Position numbers and translations under genes: made by a program. A stretch of DNA of 64,000 nucleotides from Phenylobacterium montanum (lineage in GTDB: Bacteria; Pseudomonadota; Alphaproteobacteria; Caulobacterales; Caulobacteraceae), in contig NZ_CP073078.1 in the NCBI RefSeq assembly GCF_018135625.1, forward strand, positions 744,001 to 808,000, in the 5' to 3' direction. Of this stretch, positions 26,398-35,488 are shown one piece after another. Below the pieces are notes generated by a model. The model worked only from the letters and a program-made list of their open reading frames with translations, was not told the DNA's origin and did not search any database. How positions within the stretch are numbered: position 1 is the first letter of the stretch; every line of letters starts with the position of its first letter.

Positions 26398-28428
26398 ATG
26401 CCGACCAAGCCGACCTCCAAAGCCGCAACCGCCGCCAAGGGGGCCAAGACCGCCAAGCCGAAAGCGGCTGCGAAGCCAGCGGCCAGGGCGGCGAAAGCGG
26501 TCGCCGAGGCGGCGCCCAAGCCAAAGACGGCTGCGAAGCCGGCCAAGGCTCCGCCGCCCAAGCCGGCCGCCGCCGCAGCCCCGCCGCCAGAGCCGCCCAG
26601 GGCCGCGCCCGAGGCCAAGCCGGCCGCCGGCGCCACGCTGATGGACTTCCTCAGCAGCGACCAGCGCCAGGCGCTCGAATCGATCTCCGCCAACCTGGCC
26701 CGCGCCGCCCTGACCGCCCAGGGAGCCTTCGCCGAGGCGGCCATGCGCCAGGCCGACCGGCCTGCGGCCCTGTCGCCCGACCCCTTCAACGTCGCTCCCG
26801 CCCTCAGCGAGGTGATGGGCCGCCTCGCCGCCCAGCCGGATCGGCTGATGCGGGCTCAGGCGGACCTGTTCGCCCGCTATACCGACCTATGGCGCACCGC
26901 CTCGCGCCGCGCGCTCGACGGTTCGGCGGAATCGGTGGTCGAGCCGGCCAAGGGCGACAAGCGGTTCGCCGATCCGGGCTGGTCGGACAATCCGATGTTC
27001 GACGTGATGAAGCAGTCCTACCTTTTGACCTCGAACTGGCTGAACGATCTGGTCTCCGGCGTCGACGGGGTGGATCCCCTGGCCAAGCGTCGCGTCGAGT
27101 TCTTCACCAAGATGCTGACCGACGCCTTTTCGCCGTCGAATTTCTTGATCTCCAACCCTGCGGCGCTGAAAGAGATCGCCGAGACCAAGGGCGAAAGCCT
27201 GGTGCGCGGCATGGAGAACTTCGCCGCCGACCTCGCCCGCGGCGAGGGTCAGCTGTCGATCAGCCAGACCGACTTCGAGAAGTTCAAGGTCGGCGACAAC
27301 GTCGCCACCGCCCCGGGCAAGGTGGTGTTCCAGAACGACATCATCCAGCTGCTGCAGTTCTCGCCCTCGACCGACAAGGTGCACGAGATCCCGCTGCTGA
27401 TCTTCCCGCCCTGGATCAACAAGTTCTATATCCTGGACCTTCGGCCCGAAAACTCGATGATCCGCTGGCTGGCCGCCCAGGGCTTCACCGTGTTCGTGGC
27501 CTCATGGGTCAACCCGGACGCCAAACTCGCGACCAAGACCTTCGAGGACTACATGATCGAAGGGGTTTACGCCGCCAGCCAGGCGGTGATGACCCAGTGC
27601 AAGGTCAAGGAGGTCAACACCGTCGGCTACTGCATCGGCGGCACCCTGCTCTCCTGCTCCCTGGCCTATATGGCGGCCAAGGGGGACAAGCGAATCAAGT
27701 CGGCCACCTTCTTCGCCGCCCAGCAGGACTTCAGCGAGGCGGGCGATCTTCTGCTGTTCACCGACGACAACTGGCTGGCGACGGTGGAGAAGCAGATGGA
27801 CGAGGGCGGCGGGGTCCTTTCCGGCGCCGCCATGGCCGACACCTTCAACGCCCTGCGGGCCAACGACCTGATCTGGTCGTTCTTCGTCAACAACTACCTG
27901 ATGGGCAAGGAGCCCAAGCCCTTCGACCTGCTCTACTGGAATTCCGACCAGACCAGGATGCCCAAGACCCTGCACCTGTTCTACCTGCGCGAGTTCTATC
28001 AGAAGAACAGACTGGCCAAGGGCGAGCTGGTGCTGGGCGGCGAGACGCTGGACATGGGCAAGGTCAAGATTCCCGTGTTCGTGCAGTCCTCCAAAGAGGA
28101 CCACATCGCCCCCATGCGCTCGGTCTACAAGGGCGCAAAGCTGTTCGGCGGGCCGACCACCTTCATGATGGCGGGCTCGGGGCACATCGCCGGGGTGATC
28201 AACGCGCCCGTGGCCAATAAGTACCAGCACTGGACAAACCCCGCCCTGCCCGCCACGCCCGACGAATGGATCAAGGGGGCCGAGGAGCATCCGGGGTCCT
28301 GGTGGCCCTATTGGGCAAAGTGGCTGGCCGAACGCTCCGGGCCGATGGTGGCGGCGCGGGATCCGGCCAAGGGCCCCTTGAAGCCGATCGAGGACGCGCC
28401 GGGGAGCTTCGTGAAGGTGAAGAGCTAG
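26398..28428 (+). CDS. phaC: Class I poly(3-hydroxyalkanoate) synthase with long Ala/Lys/Pro N-terminal tail
   Basis: A 676-residue PHA synthase that polymerises (R)-3-hydroxyacyl-CoA at granule surfaces. The lipase-like box GYCIGG holds the catalytic Cys411; Asp568 (SSKEDHIAP) and His596 (GSGHIAG) complete the triad. The PhaC N-terminal domain is clear from about residue 150. Residues 5-75 are an unusual tail made almost only of Ala, Lys, Pro and Thr, similar in composition to histone-like PhaF tails; it brings the length above the usual 590. ATG at 26398 follows GGGAG by nine bases; an ATG at 26362 is also in frame. The 3' end overlaps msrB by four bases (convergent). Confidence 0.93.
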   Translation: MPTKPTSKAATAAKGAKTAKPKAAAKPAARAAKAVAEAAPKPKTAAKPAKAPPPKPAAAAAPPPEPPRAAPEAKPAAGATLMDFLSSDQRQALESISANLARAALTAQGAFAEAAMRQADRPAALSPDPFNVAPALSEVMGRLAAQPDRLMRAQADLFARYTDLWRTASRRALDGSAESVVEPAKGDKRFADPGWSDNPMFDVMKQSYLLTSNWLNDLVSGVDGVDPLAKRRVEFFTKMLTDAFSPSNFLISNPAALKEIAETKGESLVRGMENFAADLARGEGQLSISQTDFEKFKVGDNVATAPGKVVFQNDIIQLLQFSPSTDKVHEIPLLIFPPWINKFYILDLRPENSMIRWLAAQGFTVFVASWVNPDAKLATKTFEDYMIEGVYAASQAVMTQCKVKEVNTVGYCIGGTLLSCSLAYMAAKGDKRIKSATFFAAQQDFSEAGDLLLFTDDNWLATVEKQMDEGGGVLSGAAMADTFNALRANDLIWSFFVNNYLMGKEPKPFDLLYWNSDQTRMPKTLHLFYLREFYQKNRLAKGELVLGGETLDMGKVKIPVFVQSSKEDHIAPMRSVYKGAKLFGGPTTFMMAGSGHIAGVINAPVANKYQHWTNPALPATPDEWIKGAEEHPGSWWPYWAKWLAERSGPMVAARDPAKGPLKPIEDAPGSFVKVKS

Positions 28429-28934
28429 GCAGGGACGAACTTCACCGCCACACCGTTGTTGCAGTAGCGCAGGCCCGTGGGCTGAGGGCCGTCGTCGAAG
28501 ATGTGCCCTTGGTGCCCGAGGCAGCGGGCGCAGTGGTATTCGGTGCGGTCCATGCCGATCGAGAGGTCGCGCTTGTGGCCCAGGGCGCCATAGATCGCCT
28601 TCCAGAAGCTGGGCCAGCCGGTGTGGGAGTCGTACTTCCAGTCCGACTTGAACAGCGGCAGCTCGCAGCCCAGGCAGACGAAGGTGCCCTTGCGGTGCTC
28701 GCCCAGCAGCGGGCTGGTGAAGGGATATTCCGTCCCCTCGTGGCGCAACACGTTGAAGGACGTCGCCGGCAGGCGTTTCTTCCAGTCCGCCTCGCTCAGC
28801 TTGCGGAACGGCGAAGCGGCATAGGCGGCCTCGGCGTCAGCGGCCAGGGCGGGCCGCAGGCCCAGGCCCAACAGCCCAAGGGCGGCGGACGAGGCCATCA
28901 GGCGGCGGCGGGAGAGGTCAGGCAGGGTGCTCAT
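28425..28934 (-). CDS. msrB: Peptide-methionine (R)-S-oxide reductase, Tat-exported
   Basis: A 169-residue MsrB that reduces methionine-R-sulfoxide in proteins. Residues 1-31 form a signal with a twin-arginine motif (SRRRLM) and AxA cleavage (ALAA), so the enzyme is probably exported folded. Zinc cysteines are at 87/90 (CLGC) and 135/138 (CARC), and the catalytic Cys158 is in GLRYCNNG. The usual RYCxNSAS ending here reads RYCNNGVAV. It lies convergent with phaC. Confidence 0.9.
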   Translation of the reverse strand: MSTLPDLSRRRLMASSAALGLLGLGLRPALAADAEAAYAASPFRKLSEADWKKRLPATSFNVLRHEGTEYPFTSPLLGEHRKGTFVCLGCELPLFKSDWKYDSHTGWPSFWKAIYGALGHKRDLSIGMDRTEYHCARCLGHQGHIFDDGPQPTGLRYCNNGVAVKFVPA

Positions 28935-28983
28935 GCCTGTTGATACGACCGGGAACGCGGACCGGTTACCCGGCGCCCAAAAA

Positions 28984-29430
28984 TTATTCCGCCGGACGGG
29001 TCCAGATATAGAGGGCGTCCGGCTCGTGCTCCTCGTTGTGCTCGCCGTCGGTCAGGCGCTCCAGCACGAAACCGCGGCGCTCGTAGAAGGTGCGGGCGCG
29101 GTCGTTCTTCTGGAACGCCCAGAGCTGCAGATGATCATCGTCCGCCATGACCTGGGCCAGCAGGGCGCCGGCGACGCCGCGGCCCTGATGGCTGGGGTGG
29201 ACGTAGAGGTGGTTCAGCCAGCCGGGGCTGTGGGCGGCGTAGCCCAGGGGCCTGCCGTCCTCCTCGACCATCCAGACCTCGTTGTTGGGGAAGAGCTGGT
29301 CCTCGAAAAAGGCCTGGTCTTCCTCCGCCGTGTGCAGTTCGGGCAGGAAGGTCAGGGTCTCGCGCATGGCCTTGCGGTGCAGCCGCGCCAGGGCGGCCAT
29401 GTCCTCCAGCCTGGCGCGACGCAGCATCAT
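28984..29430 (-). CDS. GNAT-family N-acetyltransferase
   Basis: A 148-residue GNAT protein. The acetyl-CoA binding motif A is in [20 protein letters not shown] (R/Q-x-x-G-x-G/A), followed by [19 protein letters not shown] typical of motif B. The acceptor substrate is not known. Its ATG overlaps the argC stop (ATGA), so translation is coupled to argC; a role in arginine metabolism is possible but not shown by sequence. Confidence 0.83.
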   Translation of the reverse strand: MMLRRARLEDMAALARLHRKAMRETLTFLPELHTAEEDQAFFEDQLFPNNEVWMVEEDGRPLGYAAHSPGWLNHLYVHPSHQGRGVAGALLAQVMADDDHLQLWAFQKNDRARTFYERRGFVLERLTDGEHNEEHEPDALYIWTRPAE

Positions 29431-30377
29431 GAGAGCCCCGCCCCCTCGTCCAGCCCCAGCATCAGGTTCAGGTTCTGCACCGCCGCGCCTGAGGCGCCCT
29501 TGCCGAGGTTGTCGAGCAGGGCCACCAACCGCGCCTGGCCGGCAGATGCGTTGCCGAACACGTAGAGCTTCATGCGGTTGGTCCCGTTCAGGCCCTCGGG
29601 GTCCAGGGTCTTGAGACCGGCGACCTCTTCCAGTGAAGCGACCTCGACGAAGCGCTCGCCGTCATAGGCCTTGGCCAGGGCCGCGTGCAGATCGGCCGGC
29701 GCCGGGCGCTCCGGCATGGCCCAGAGCTGCAACGGGACCTCGACGATCATGCCCTGGGCGTAGCGGCCGACGGCGGGGGTGAACAGCGGTCGGTGAGCCA
29801 GCCCGGCGTGCTTCTGGATCTCGGGCACGTGCTTGTGCTCCAGGCCCATGGCGTAGATGCGGTAGGGAACCTTGGTGTGGCCCGGCAAGGTCTCATCCTC
29901 GAACTCGGCGATCATGGCCTTGCCGCCGCCGGAATAGCCGGAGACGGCGTTGATCGTCACCGGCCAGCCCGCCGGGACCAGGCCCCCGCGGACCAAGGGG
30001 GCCAGCAGCGCGATGGCGCCCGTGGAATAGCAGCCGGGGTTCGACACGCGCTTGGCCCCTGCGACCGCGGCCCGCTGGCCGGGGGCGAACTCGGGGAAGC
30101 CGAACGACCAGTCGGACGCGGTGCGGTGCGCGGTCGAGGCGTCCACCACCTTGACCGCCGGGTTGTCGATCAGGGCGACGGCTTCCCGCGCCGCATCGTC
30201 CGGCAGGCACAGGATGACCAGGTCGGCGCCGTTCAGCATCTCGGCGCGGGCGGCCGGGTCCTTGCGCCGCTCGGGGTCGATCGAGACCAGGCGCAGATCC
30301 TCGCGGCGCTCCAGCCGGGCGCGGATCTGCAGGCCGGTGGTGCCGGCTTCGCCATCGATGAACACCTTGGGGGCCAT
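29427..30377 (-). CDS. argC: N-acetyl-gamma-glutamyl-phosphate reductase, short type
   Basis: A 316-residue ArgC of the shorter (type 2) subfamily, the third step of arginine synthesis, reducing N-acetylglutamyl phosphate to the semialdehyde. The N-terminal Rossmann motif reads [14 protein letters not shown], and the catalytic Cys116 is in [18 protein letters not shown] carries the second active-site His. It lies downstream of the rplM-rpsI operon, separated from rpsI by a strong terminator, so it probably has its own promoter. Confidence 0.94.
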   Translation of the reverse strand: MAPKVFIDGEAGTTGLQIRARLERREDLRLVSIDPERRKDPAARAEMLNGADLVILCLPDDAAREAVALIDNPAVKVVDASTAHRTASDWSFGFPEFAPGQRAAVAGAKRVSNPGCYSTGAIALLAPLVRGGLVPAGWPVTINAVSGYSGGGKAMIAEFEDETLPGHTKVPYRIYAMGLEHKHVPEIQKHAGLAHRPLFTPAVGRYAQGMIVEVPLQLWAMPERPAPADLHAALAKAYDGERFVEVASLEEVAGLKTLDPEGLNGTNRMKLYVFGNASAGQARLVALLDNLGKGASGAAVQNLNLMLGLDEGAGLS

Positions 30378-30410
30378 GGCCGCCTCCTGGAGACTGGAGC
30401 AGAGAACAAA

Positions 30411-30443
30411 GAAAAAGGGCGCCTCGGTGACCCGAAGCGCCCC
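30411..30443 (-). terminator. Rho-independent terminator after rpsI
   Basis: On the minus strand the stem GGGCGCTTCGG / CCGAGGCGCCC (plus 30417-30442, 11 pairs with one mismatch, loop of four) is followed by TTTTT and more T-rich sequence. It ends the rplM-rpsI transcript before argC. Confidence 0.85.
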
Positions 30444-30470
30444 AATTCGAAATCGGCTGTGGAGAACCGA

Positions 30471-30941
30471 TCAGCGCTTCGAGAACTGGAAGCTGCGGCG
30501 GGCCTTGGCCTTGCCGTACTTCTTACGCTCGACGACGCGGCTGTCGCGGGTCAGGAAGCCGTGCGGCTTCAGGACGGCGCGCAGGCCCGGCTCGTAATAG
30601 GTCAGGGCCTTGGACAGGCCGTGGCGCACGGCGCCGGCCTGGCCCGACAGGCCCGAGCCTTCGACGGTCACGGTGACGTCGAACTGGCCGAGACGGTCGG
30701 CGATCTGCAGCGGCTGGGCGATCATCATCCGCAGCACGGGGCGGGCGAAATAGACCTCCTGGTCGCGGCCGTTGATGGTGATCGTGCCCTTGCCGGGCTT
30801 GATCCACACGCGGGCGATGGCGTTCTTGCGCTTGCCGGTGGCGTAGGCGCGCCCTTGGGCGTCGATCTGCGGTTCGCGGACGACGGCTTCGGGCGCGGGG
30901 TTGGAAGACAGGCTCTGAAGAGCCTCGAGACCTTCGGCCAT
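30471..30941 (-). CDS. rpsI: 30S ribosomal protein uS9
   Basis: A 156-residue uS9 with an N-terminal extension of about 28 residues typical of alphaproteobacteria, then [18 protein letters not shown] and the conserved C-terminus ending RRSFQFSKR, which reaches the ribosomal P site. It follows rplM by three bases in the standard rplM-rpsI operon. Confidence 0.97.
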   Translation of the reverse strand: MAEGLEALQSLSSNPAPEAVVREPQIDAQGRAYATGKRKNAIARVWIKPGKGTITINGRDQEVYFARPVLRMMIAQPLQIADRLGQFDVTVTVEGSGLSGQAGAVRHGLSKALTYYEPGLRAVLKPHGFLTRDSRVVERKKYGKAKARRSFQFSKR

Positions 30942-30944
30942 GAG

Positions 30945-31421
30945 TTATTGGCTCCGCGCGTTCTTGGTGTTGAAGCTCTTGAAGTCGACCGCTTCGGGCT
31001 GCTGAGCTTCATGAGTGTGGGAGGGACCGGCGAAGACGCGCAGGTGGGTCAGTTGCTGGCGGGCCAGCGGGCTTTCCTTGGGCAGCATGCGCTCGACGGC
31101 CTTTTCCAGGACGCGCTCGGGGAAGCGGCCGCCCAGGATCTTGCCCGCGGTGCGTTCCTTGATGCCGCCCGGATGGCCGGTGTGCCAGTAGTAGGTCTTC
31201 TGGGCCAGCTTGCGGCCGGTGAACTTCACCTTGTCGGCGTTGACCACGACGACATAGTCGCCGCAATCGACGTGGGGGGTGTAGTCCGAGCGGTGCTTGC
31301 CGCGAAGACGCATGGCGATGAACGAAGCGAGACGGCCGACCACGGCGTCCTGGGCGTCGATCACGATCCACTTCTTCTCGACGTCCGCCGGCTTCAGCGA
31401 GGCCGTGGTCTTGGTCGTCAT
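30945..31421 (-). CDS. rplM: 50S ribosomal protein uL13
   Basis: A 158-residue uL13, early-assembling large-subunit protein. Typical segments include [49 protein letters not shown] and [21 protein letters not shown] strong promoter lies 60-90 bases upstream (separate entry). First gene of the rplM-rpsI operon. Confidence 0.97.
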   Translation of the reverse strand: MTTKTTASLKPADVEKKWIVIDAQDAVVGRLASFIAMRLRGKHRSDYTPHVDCGDYVVVVNADKVKFTGRKLAQKTYYWHTGHPGGIKERTAGKILGGRFPERVLEKAVERMLPKESPLARQQLTHLRVFAGPSHTHEAQQPEAVDFKSFNTKNARSQ

Positions 31422-31480
31422 GGGTCAGGGTCCGTTGAGCTAACGACGAACGGCGGACCGCACGTCGACTTGAGGGCGCG

Positions 31481-31509
31481 GCGATACAGGCGCAGGGCTG
31501 TGCTGTCAA
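31481..31509 (-). promoter_or_regulatory. Housekeeping promoter for rplM-rpsI
   Basis: On the minus strand TTGACA (31504-31509) and TATCGC (31481-31486) are separated by 17 bases. This is close to the sigma-70-type consensus and suits a ribosomal protein operon; the expected start point leaves a leader of about 50 bases. Confidence 0.65.
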
Positions 31510-31594
31510 CACGCAATGTGCGACGAAATAGCTCGGAAAGCCTTATTTCAGAAGGATTTTTGCAATACGGTATCTATATACCGCATCGTCCTTT

Positions 31595-32647
31595 TCAGCT
31601 CAGCCGGGCCGCCCGCCAGGCCAGGGTCACCGCTGCGCCCAGCACCAGCGCCGCCAGCAGCTGGTGGGCCAGGCTGAAGGCCAGGGGCGCCGCCAGCATC
31701 AGGGTGGCGACGCCCAGACAGGCCTGGGCCAACACCAGGGCGCCGGTGAACAGGGCCATCGCCCGGAAATTGCCGGCGAGATAGCGGCTGCGCGCCGCCG
31801 CGACCGCGAGGCTCAGAGCCAGGATCAACACCAGATAGGCGCCGATGCGGTGGTTGAACTGCACCGCCGCCTGGCTGCGGGTCAGGGTGCGCCAGAGGCC
31901 GCCCAGCACATAACTTCTGGGGAACCAGGCCCCGTTCATGCGCGGCCAGTCGTTATAGACCTGCCCCGCCTTGTTGCCAGCAACCAGGGCGCCGAGCAGG
32001 CATTGGATGTAGACCAGCGTCGCCAGGGCCGCCGTCGCCGGTCCCCAGCCGCCGGGCCGGGACGCCCTCGCCTGCCCCGCCCAGGCCTCCCAGCCGGTCC
32101 AGATGGCGGCGCAGAAGATGATCAGGGCCAGGCCCTGGTGGGCGGCCAGCATCTCGGGCGCCACATGCACCAGGTTCTCGTGGTTCTGCGGTCCGCCCAG
32201 CCCGCTGCTGACCATCAGCCAGCCCAAAAGCCCCTGCAGTCCGCCGAGCACGAACAACCCGACGCAGCGCCAGATCAGCCGCGGCGGCAGACGGCGCAGG
32301 GCCAGGAGCACGACGAAGGGCAGGAAGAACACCACCCCGACCATCCGGCCCAGCAGGCGGTGCGCCCACTCCCACCAGAAGATCCCCTGGAACTGCGCCA
32401 GGGTCATGCCCTGGTTGACGAAGCGGTACTGAGGGATCTGCTGATAGTTGCGGAACTCGGCCATCCAGGCCTCGTGGCTCAGCGGCGGGATCACGCCGGA
32501 GACCGGCTTCCACTCGGTGATGGAAAGGCCCGAGCCGGTCAGGCGGGTCGCCCCGCCGACCACCACCATGGCCAGGACCAGGGCGGCGATGCAGAACAGC
32601 CAGACAGCCGCCGTGCGCGAGCGGTCGGTTCTCAGGAACGAGGTCAT
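31595..32647 (-). CDS. ctaA: Heme A synthase (COX15/CtaA family)
   Basis: A 350-residue integral membrane enzyme with eight predicted helices that oxidises heme O to heme A for cytochrome c oxidase. Conserved histidines are visible in WWEWAHRLLGR, NHENLVHVAPEMLAAHQGL, QFNHRIGAY and LAHQLLAAL; the N-terminal VVGGATRLTGSGLSITEWKPV is a family signature. ATG at 32647 is chosen. It lies beyond rplM on the same strand but the gap and rplM promoter suggest separate transcription. Confidence 0.94.
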   Translation of the reverse strand: MTSFLRTDRSRTAAVWLFCIAALVLAMVVVGGATRLTGSGLSITEWKPVSGVIPPLSHEAWMAEFRNYQQIPQYRFVNQGMTLAQFQGIFWWEWAHRLLGRMVGVVFFLPFVVLLALRRLPPRLIWRCVGLFVLGGLQGLLGWLMVSSGLGGPQNHENLVHVAPEMLAAHQGLALIIFCAAIWTGWEAWAGQARASRPGGWGPATAALATLVYIQCLLGALVAGNKAGQVYNDWPRMNGAWFPRSYVLGGLWRTLTRSQAAVQFNHRIGAYLVLILALSLAVAAARSRYLAGNFRAMALFTGALVLAQACLGVATLMLAAPLAFSLAHQLLAALVLGAAVTLAWRAARLS

Positions 32648-32757
32648 ACGGCGGTCAGCCCTCGGACGGCGCAAAAGACCCGCCCGGTTAGCCCGACTGG
32701 CCCGCCTCGTCCATGCCCTGTTGGCGAGCGGGCGGCCAGGGGGTAGGAGACGCCCCC

Positions 32758-32955
32758 ATGAACGCGCGCACCCGCAAGCTGATCGGCGGCCTCGGCATCC
32801 TGGTCTTCCTGGCCGCCTATGTCATCGCCGTGGTCAACTTGGCCGACCACCTGCCGGACAACCAGCTGATCAAGCTGGCCTACTACGTCCTGTCAGGAAC
32901 CCTCTGGGGCGCGCCCCTGATCCCCCTGATCACCTGGATGAACCGGGGGCGGTAG
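32758..32955 (+). CDS. DUF2842 small membrane protein
   Basis: A 65-residue protein with two hydrophobic segments (about 9-28 and 40-60) ending in WGAPLIPLITWMNRGR, matching DUF2842, a family confined to alphaproteobacteria with no known role. GGAG lies eight bases upstream of the ATG. It diverges from ctaA with a short intergenic region. Confidence 0.78.
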   Translation: MNARTRKLIGGLGILVFLAAYVIAVVNLADHLPDNQLIKLAYYVLSGTLWGAPLIPLITWMNRGR

Positions 32956-33201
32956 CGGGGGCGCTCAAGGACTGCCGACCTCAGGCCCGCCAAGGAAGCG
33001 CTCTTGATCAGTGTCGTATCCAACGACTGACTACCCGCCGGACCATCGGATTCCGCGAATCTATGAGAGCAGCCCCGCGACTTATCCAAACAGACCGATA
33101 AGGAACCGCACCGGCTTGAACGGCTGCTGACGAAGGCGTCGACGACTTGAGATTGCACTCGCCCCCAGAAGCGGGGCCATACTCGCTCCCGCATCAACGC
33201 G
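32956..33201. other. Intergenic region, lower GC, no gene seen
   Basis: This 246-base stretch between the DUF2842 gene and the islet protein shows a drop in GC towards the right. A short dyad GATTC-CGC-GAATC lies near 33050. No small ORF with a ribosome-binding site, RNA gene or copy of the tRNA-Pro 3' end was found by eye. Confidence 0.4.
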
Positions 33202-33864
33202 GTGGCGAAAATGGTGGACACAAGTTGGCTGGGAAATGGTGGCGCGGCGGCGATCGTCGGGGCCCTGGTTGGCTCGATCGTCGGCGGGTCCATCACGGGA
33301 GCCGTACAGTGGGTGGTACTCAAGCATACCGCCTTCGAGCGAGATCAGGCCCTGGCGAGAGCGCTCCTCTCAAAGCTGGGGCGAATGTATTCCCACCTTC
33401 AAAAGGCGCACGAGCACCTGGAGGCGGCTTTCGCCATGGTTGACCCGAACCGTCACGCGAGCCCGTCCACCTTTGTTGAGAGTTTCCCTAACACCCAGCA
33501 ACGCCTCAATTTCACAGAGGACGAGCTTGGCGTCGTGCTCCGATTGGGGGGGGCGGAACTCTTCAATGACCTCATTATGCGCGACGAGCTACACAACGCG
33601 GCGCTCGATATCCTGGATTTCTATCACGAACGTCGGTTGGGCTTTCTCGACTCCCTGGCGCCGGTTAGGGTCCAAGGCCAGATCGTGGACATTCCGATCA
33701 ACGAGACCACCAAACGACGAATCATCGAACTCGATGGCCTGGTTGCTCAGGTTCGCGAGCATATTGGTCCGGACGCCGGTCGACTTATGAACCTGCTCCA
33801 GCAGGCGGCCGAAGCGTTCAACCGGAAACTAAAGCTCAACTACACGGTAATGCCCCGCCGCTAA
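33202..33864 (+). CDS. Hypothetical protein, one membrane segment plus helical domain
   Basis: I do not recognise this 220-residue protein. A glycine-rich hydrophobic helix at about residues 14-38 (AAAIVGALVGSIVGGSITG) is followed by a mostly alpha-helical, charged domain. The start is GTG at 33202 or ATG at 33211; neither has a strong ribosome-binding site. The GC content is clearly lower than neighbours, and the gene lies just beyond the 3' end of tRNA-Pro(GGG), a usual place for inserted DNA, so recent acquisition is likely. Confidence 0.6.
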   Translation: MAKMVDTSWLGNGGAAAIVGALVGSIVGGSITGAVQWVVLKHTAFERDQALARALLSKLGRMYSHLQKAHEHLEAAFAMVDPNRHASPSTFVESFPNTQQRLNFTEDELGVVLRLGGAELFNDLIMRDELHNAALDILDFYHERRLGFLDSLAPVRVQGQIVDIPINETTKRRIIELDGLVAQVREHIGPDAGRLMNLLQQAAEAFNRKLKLNYTVMPRR

Positions 33865-33972
33865 CGGCCGCGTCCGTGACCAAACCACAATCGGCGTAGG
33901 GCTTAGGCGTCGCCAGCCCATTGGGGTGACGCCAAATTTCATAGTAGATACAAAGCAATATCTAGGCCTCTC

Positions 33973-34049
<77 letters not shown>

Positions 34050-34147
34050 CCGAGAGGAGCGCCCTTATAGGGGCGGCGCCGTTCAGCCGCAACACCGGAC
34101 TTCACCTCGATTTTCTTCCTTGCGCCGGCATGAACGCCAAGGCGTCC

Positions 34148-35449
34148 TTACGCCAGGTCGCCCCTAGCCAACGGCAGTCCCGACGCTCCCACCGCGCGCT
34201 TGGAGGCCAGGGTCTGGAACACCCCGACCGTGCCGCGTTCGAAGGCGCGGGCGAAGATGGCGAAGAACAGCAGGCACATCCGCATCCGCACACGGCCGAC
34301 CTCGGCGGCGGCGCTTTCCTGGCGGGCATAGAGGCGGGCCAGCCAGTGTTCCAGGGTCAGCTGATAGTGCTCGCGCATGGCCTCGACGTCATGAACCTCG
34401 AAGCCATGGCGCTCGAGGTTGGTCACGGTCAGGCCGATATGGTCAAGTTCGCCGCCGGGAAAAATGAAGCGGGAGATGACCTTCTGATAGTGGGTCATGC
34501 GGCGGAACTTGCGGATATCCGGCGTGGCCCGGCGGGTGATGGCGTGGTGCAGGTACAGGCCGCGTGGGCGCAGGAGACCCCGCATCTGCCGGAAGTGCCG
34601 GTCGTGATTGTCCAGGCCGACATGCTCGAACATGCCCACCTGGGCGATCTTGTCATAGGCTTCTGGGGCGTCGACCGAGCGGTAGTCCCTGAGTTCGATC
34701 CTGACCCGGTCCGCCAGGCCCAATTTGGCGATCCTGGCCTGGGCGTAGTCGAACTGGGCCTTGGACAGGGTCACCCCGTGCCCTTCCGCGCCGTAGGTAA
34801 GAGCTGCGTGGATCAGAAGGGCGCCCCAGCCGCAGCCGACATCCAACAGCCGGTCACCGGGTTGAAGGCGCAGCTTTCGGCAGATCCGGTCGAGCTTGGT
34901 CGCCTGGGCCTGGTCGAGCGGCGTCTGCGGCGTCGCGAAATAGGCGCAGGAATAGACCATCTGCGGATCCAGGAAGGTCTCGTAGAAGGCGTTGGACAGG
35001 TCGTAATGGAAGGCGATCAGGGTGCGGTCGTCGCGCCCCTGTTCGAATTTTCGGCTGACGTCCGCGTCGAAGGCCGCAGAGCCCCGGCGCTCGTGCGGGG
35101 CCAGCAGGAACAGCAGGGCGCTGCGCAGCGCCAGGCCCCTGTCCACGCTCCGGGCCAGGCGCAGCGAGCGCAAATGATCGAAGCGCCGCGAGGCCGTCAG
35201 CGGATCGGCGCCGGAGAAGTCGATCTCGCCCTCGGCATAGAGCGCGATCAACGACATCAGGCCGGGCTTGAGCAGCAGGCGGCGCACCGCGCCGGGTGAG
35301 CGCAGCACCAGGCGCACGTCGTCTCGCGCAGTGGCGCCCAGCGGCAACACCTCGCCATTCCAGAGCTCAAGGCTCAGGTCTCCCTGCAAATGCCCGGCTA
35401 TATCGGCCGCCAGCGCCCGTACTGCGGCGAGCCGGGATTGCTCGAACAT
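34148..35449 (-). CDS. Cyclopropane-fatty-acyl-phospholipid synthase family methyltransferase (second copy)
   Basis: A 433-residue CFA-synthase-family methyltransferase. SAM-binding LDVGCGWGALLIHAA lies near residues 200-214, with FHYDLSNAFYETFLD before it and RFIFPGGELDHIG after it. It is only distantly similar to the copy at 10697-11938 and stands without DUF1365 or flavin oxidoreductase genes; it has a longer, helical C-terminus. It follows the MerR regulator gene on the same strand, 39 bases downstream. Likely modifies membrane acyl chains; product not known. Confidence 0.85.
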   Translation of the reverse strand: MFEQSRLAAVRALAADIAGHLQGDLSLELWNGEVLPLGATARDDVRLVLRSPGAVRRLLLKPGLMSLIALYAEGEIDFSGADPLTASRRFDHLRSLRLARSVDRGLALRSALLFLLAPHERRGSAAFDADVSRKFEQGRDDRTLIAFHYDLSNAFYETFLDPQMVYSCAYFATPQTPLDQAQATKLDRICRKLRLQPGDRLLDVGCGWGALLIHAALTYGAEGHGVTLSKAQFDYAQARIAKLGLADRVRIELRDYRSVDAPEAYDKIAQVGMFEHVGLDNHDRHFRQMRGLLRPRGLYLHHAITRRATPDIRKFRRMTHYQKVISRFIFPGGELDHIGLTVTNLERHGFEVHDVEAMREHYQLTLEHWLARLYARQESAAAEVGRVRMRMCLLFFAIFARAFERGTVGVFQTLASKRAVGASGLPLARGDLA

Positions 35450-35488
35450 CGATGTCCGCTCCCCTTGCAGGAACGAGGCCGCCGCGGG

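Noticed and set aside
26259-28220. 653-codon open frame in another frame of phaC
   Set aside because: Arg/Gly/Pro-rich frame shadow of phaC.
31568-31583. Dyad CGGTAT-CTAT-ATACCG after ctaA as a terminator
   Set aside because: Only six pairs, AT-rich, and no T-run in the ctaA direction.
32956-33201. Attachment-site repeat of tRNA-Pro(GGG)
   Set aside because: No second copy of the tRNA 3' end was found.
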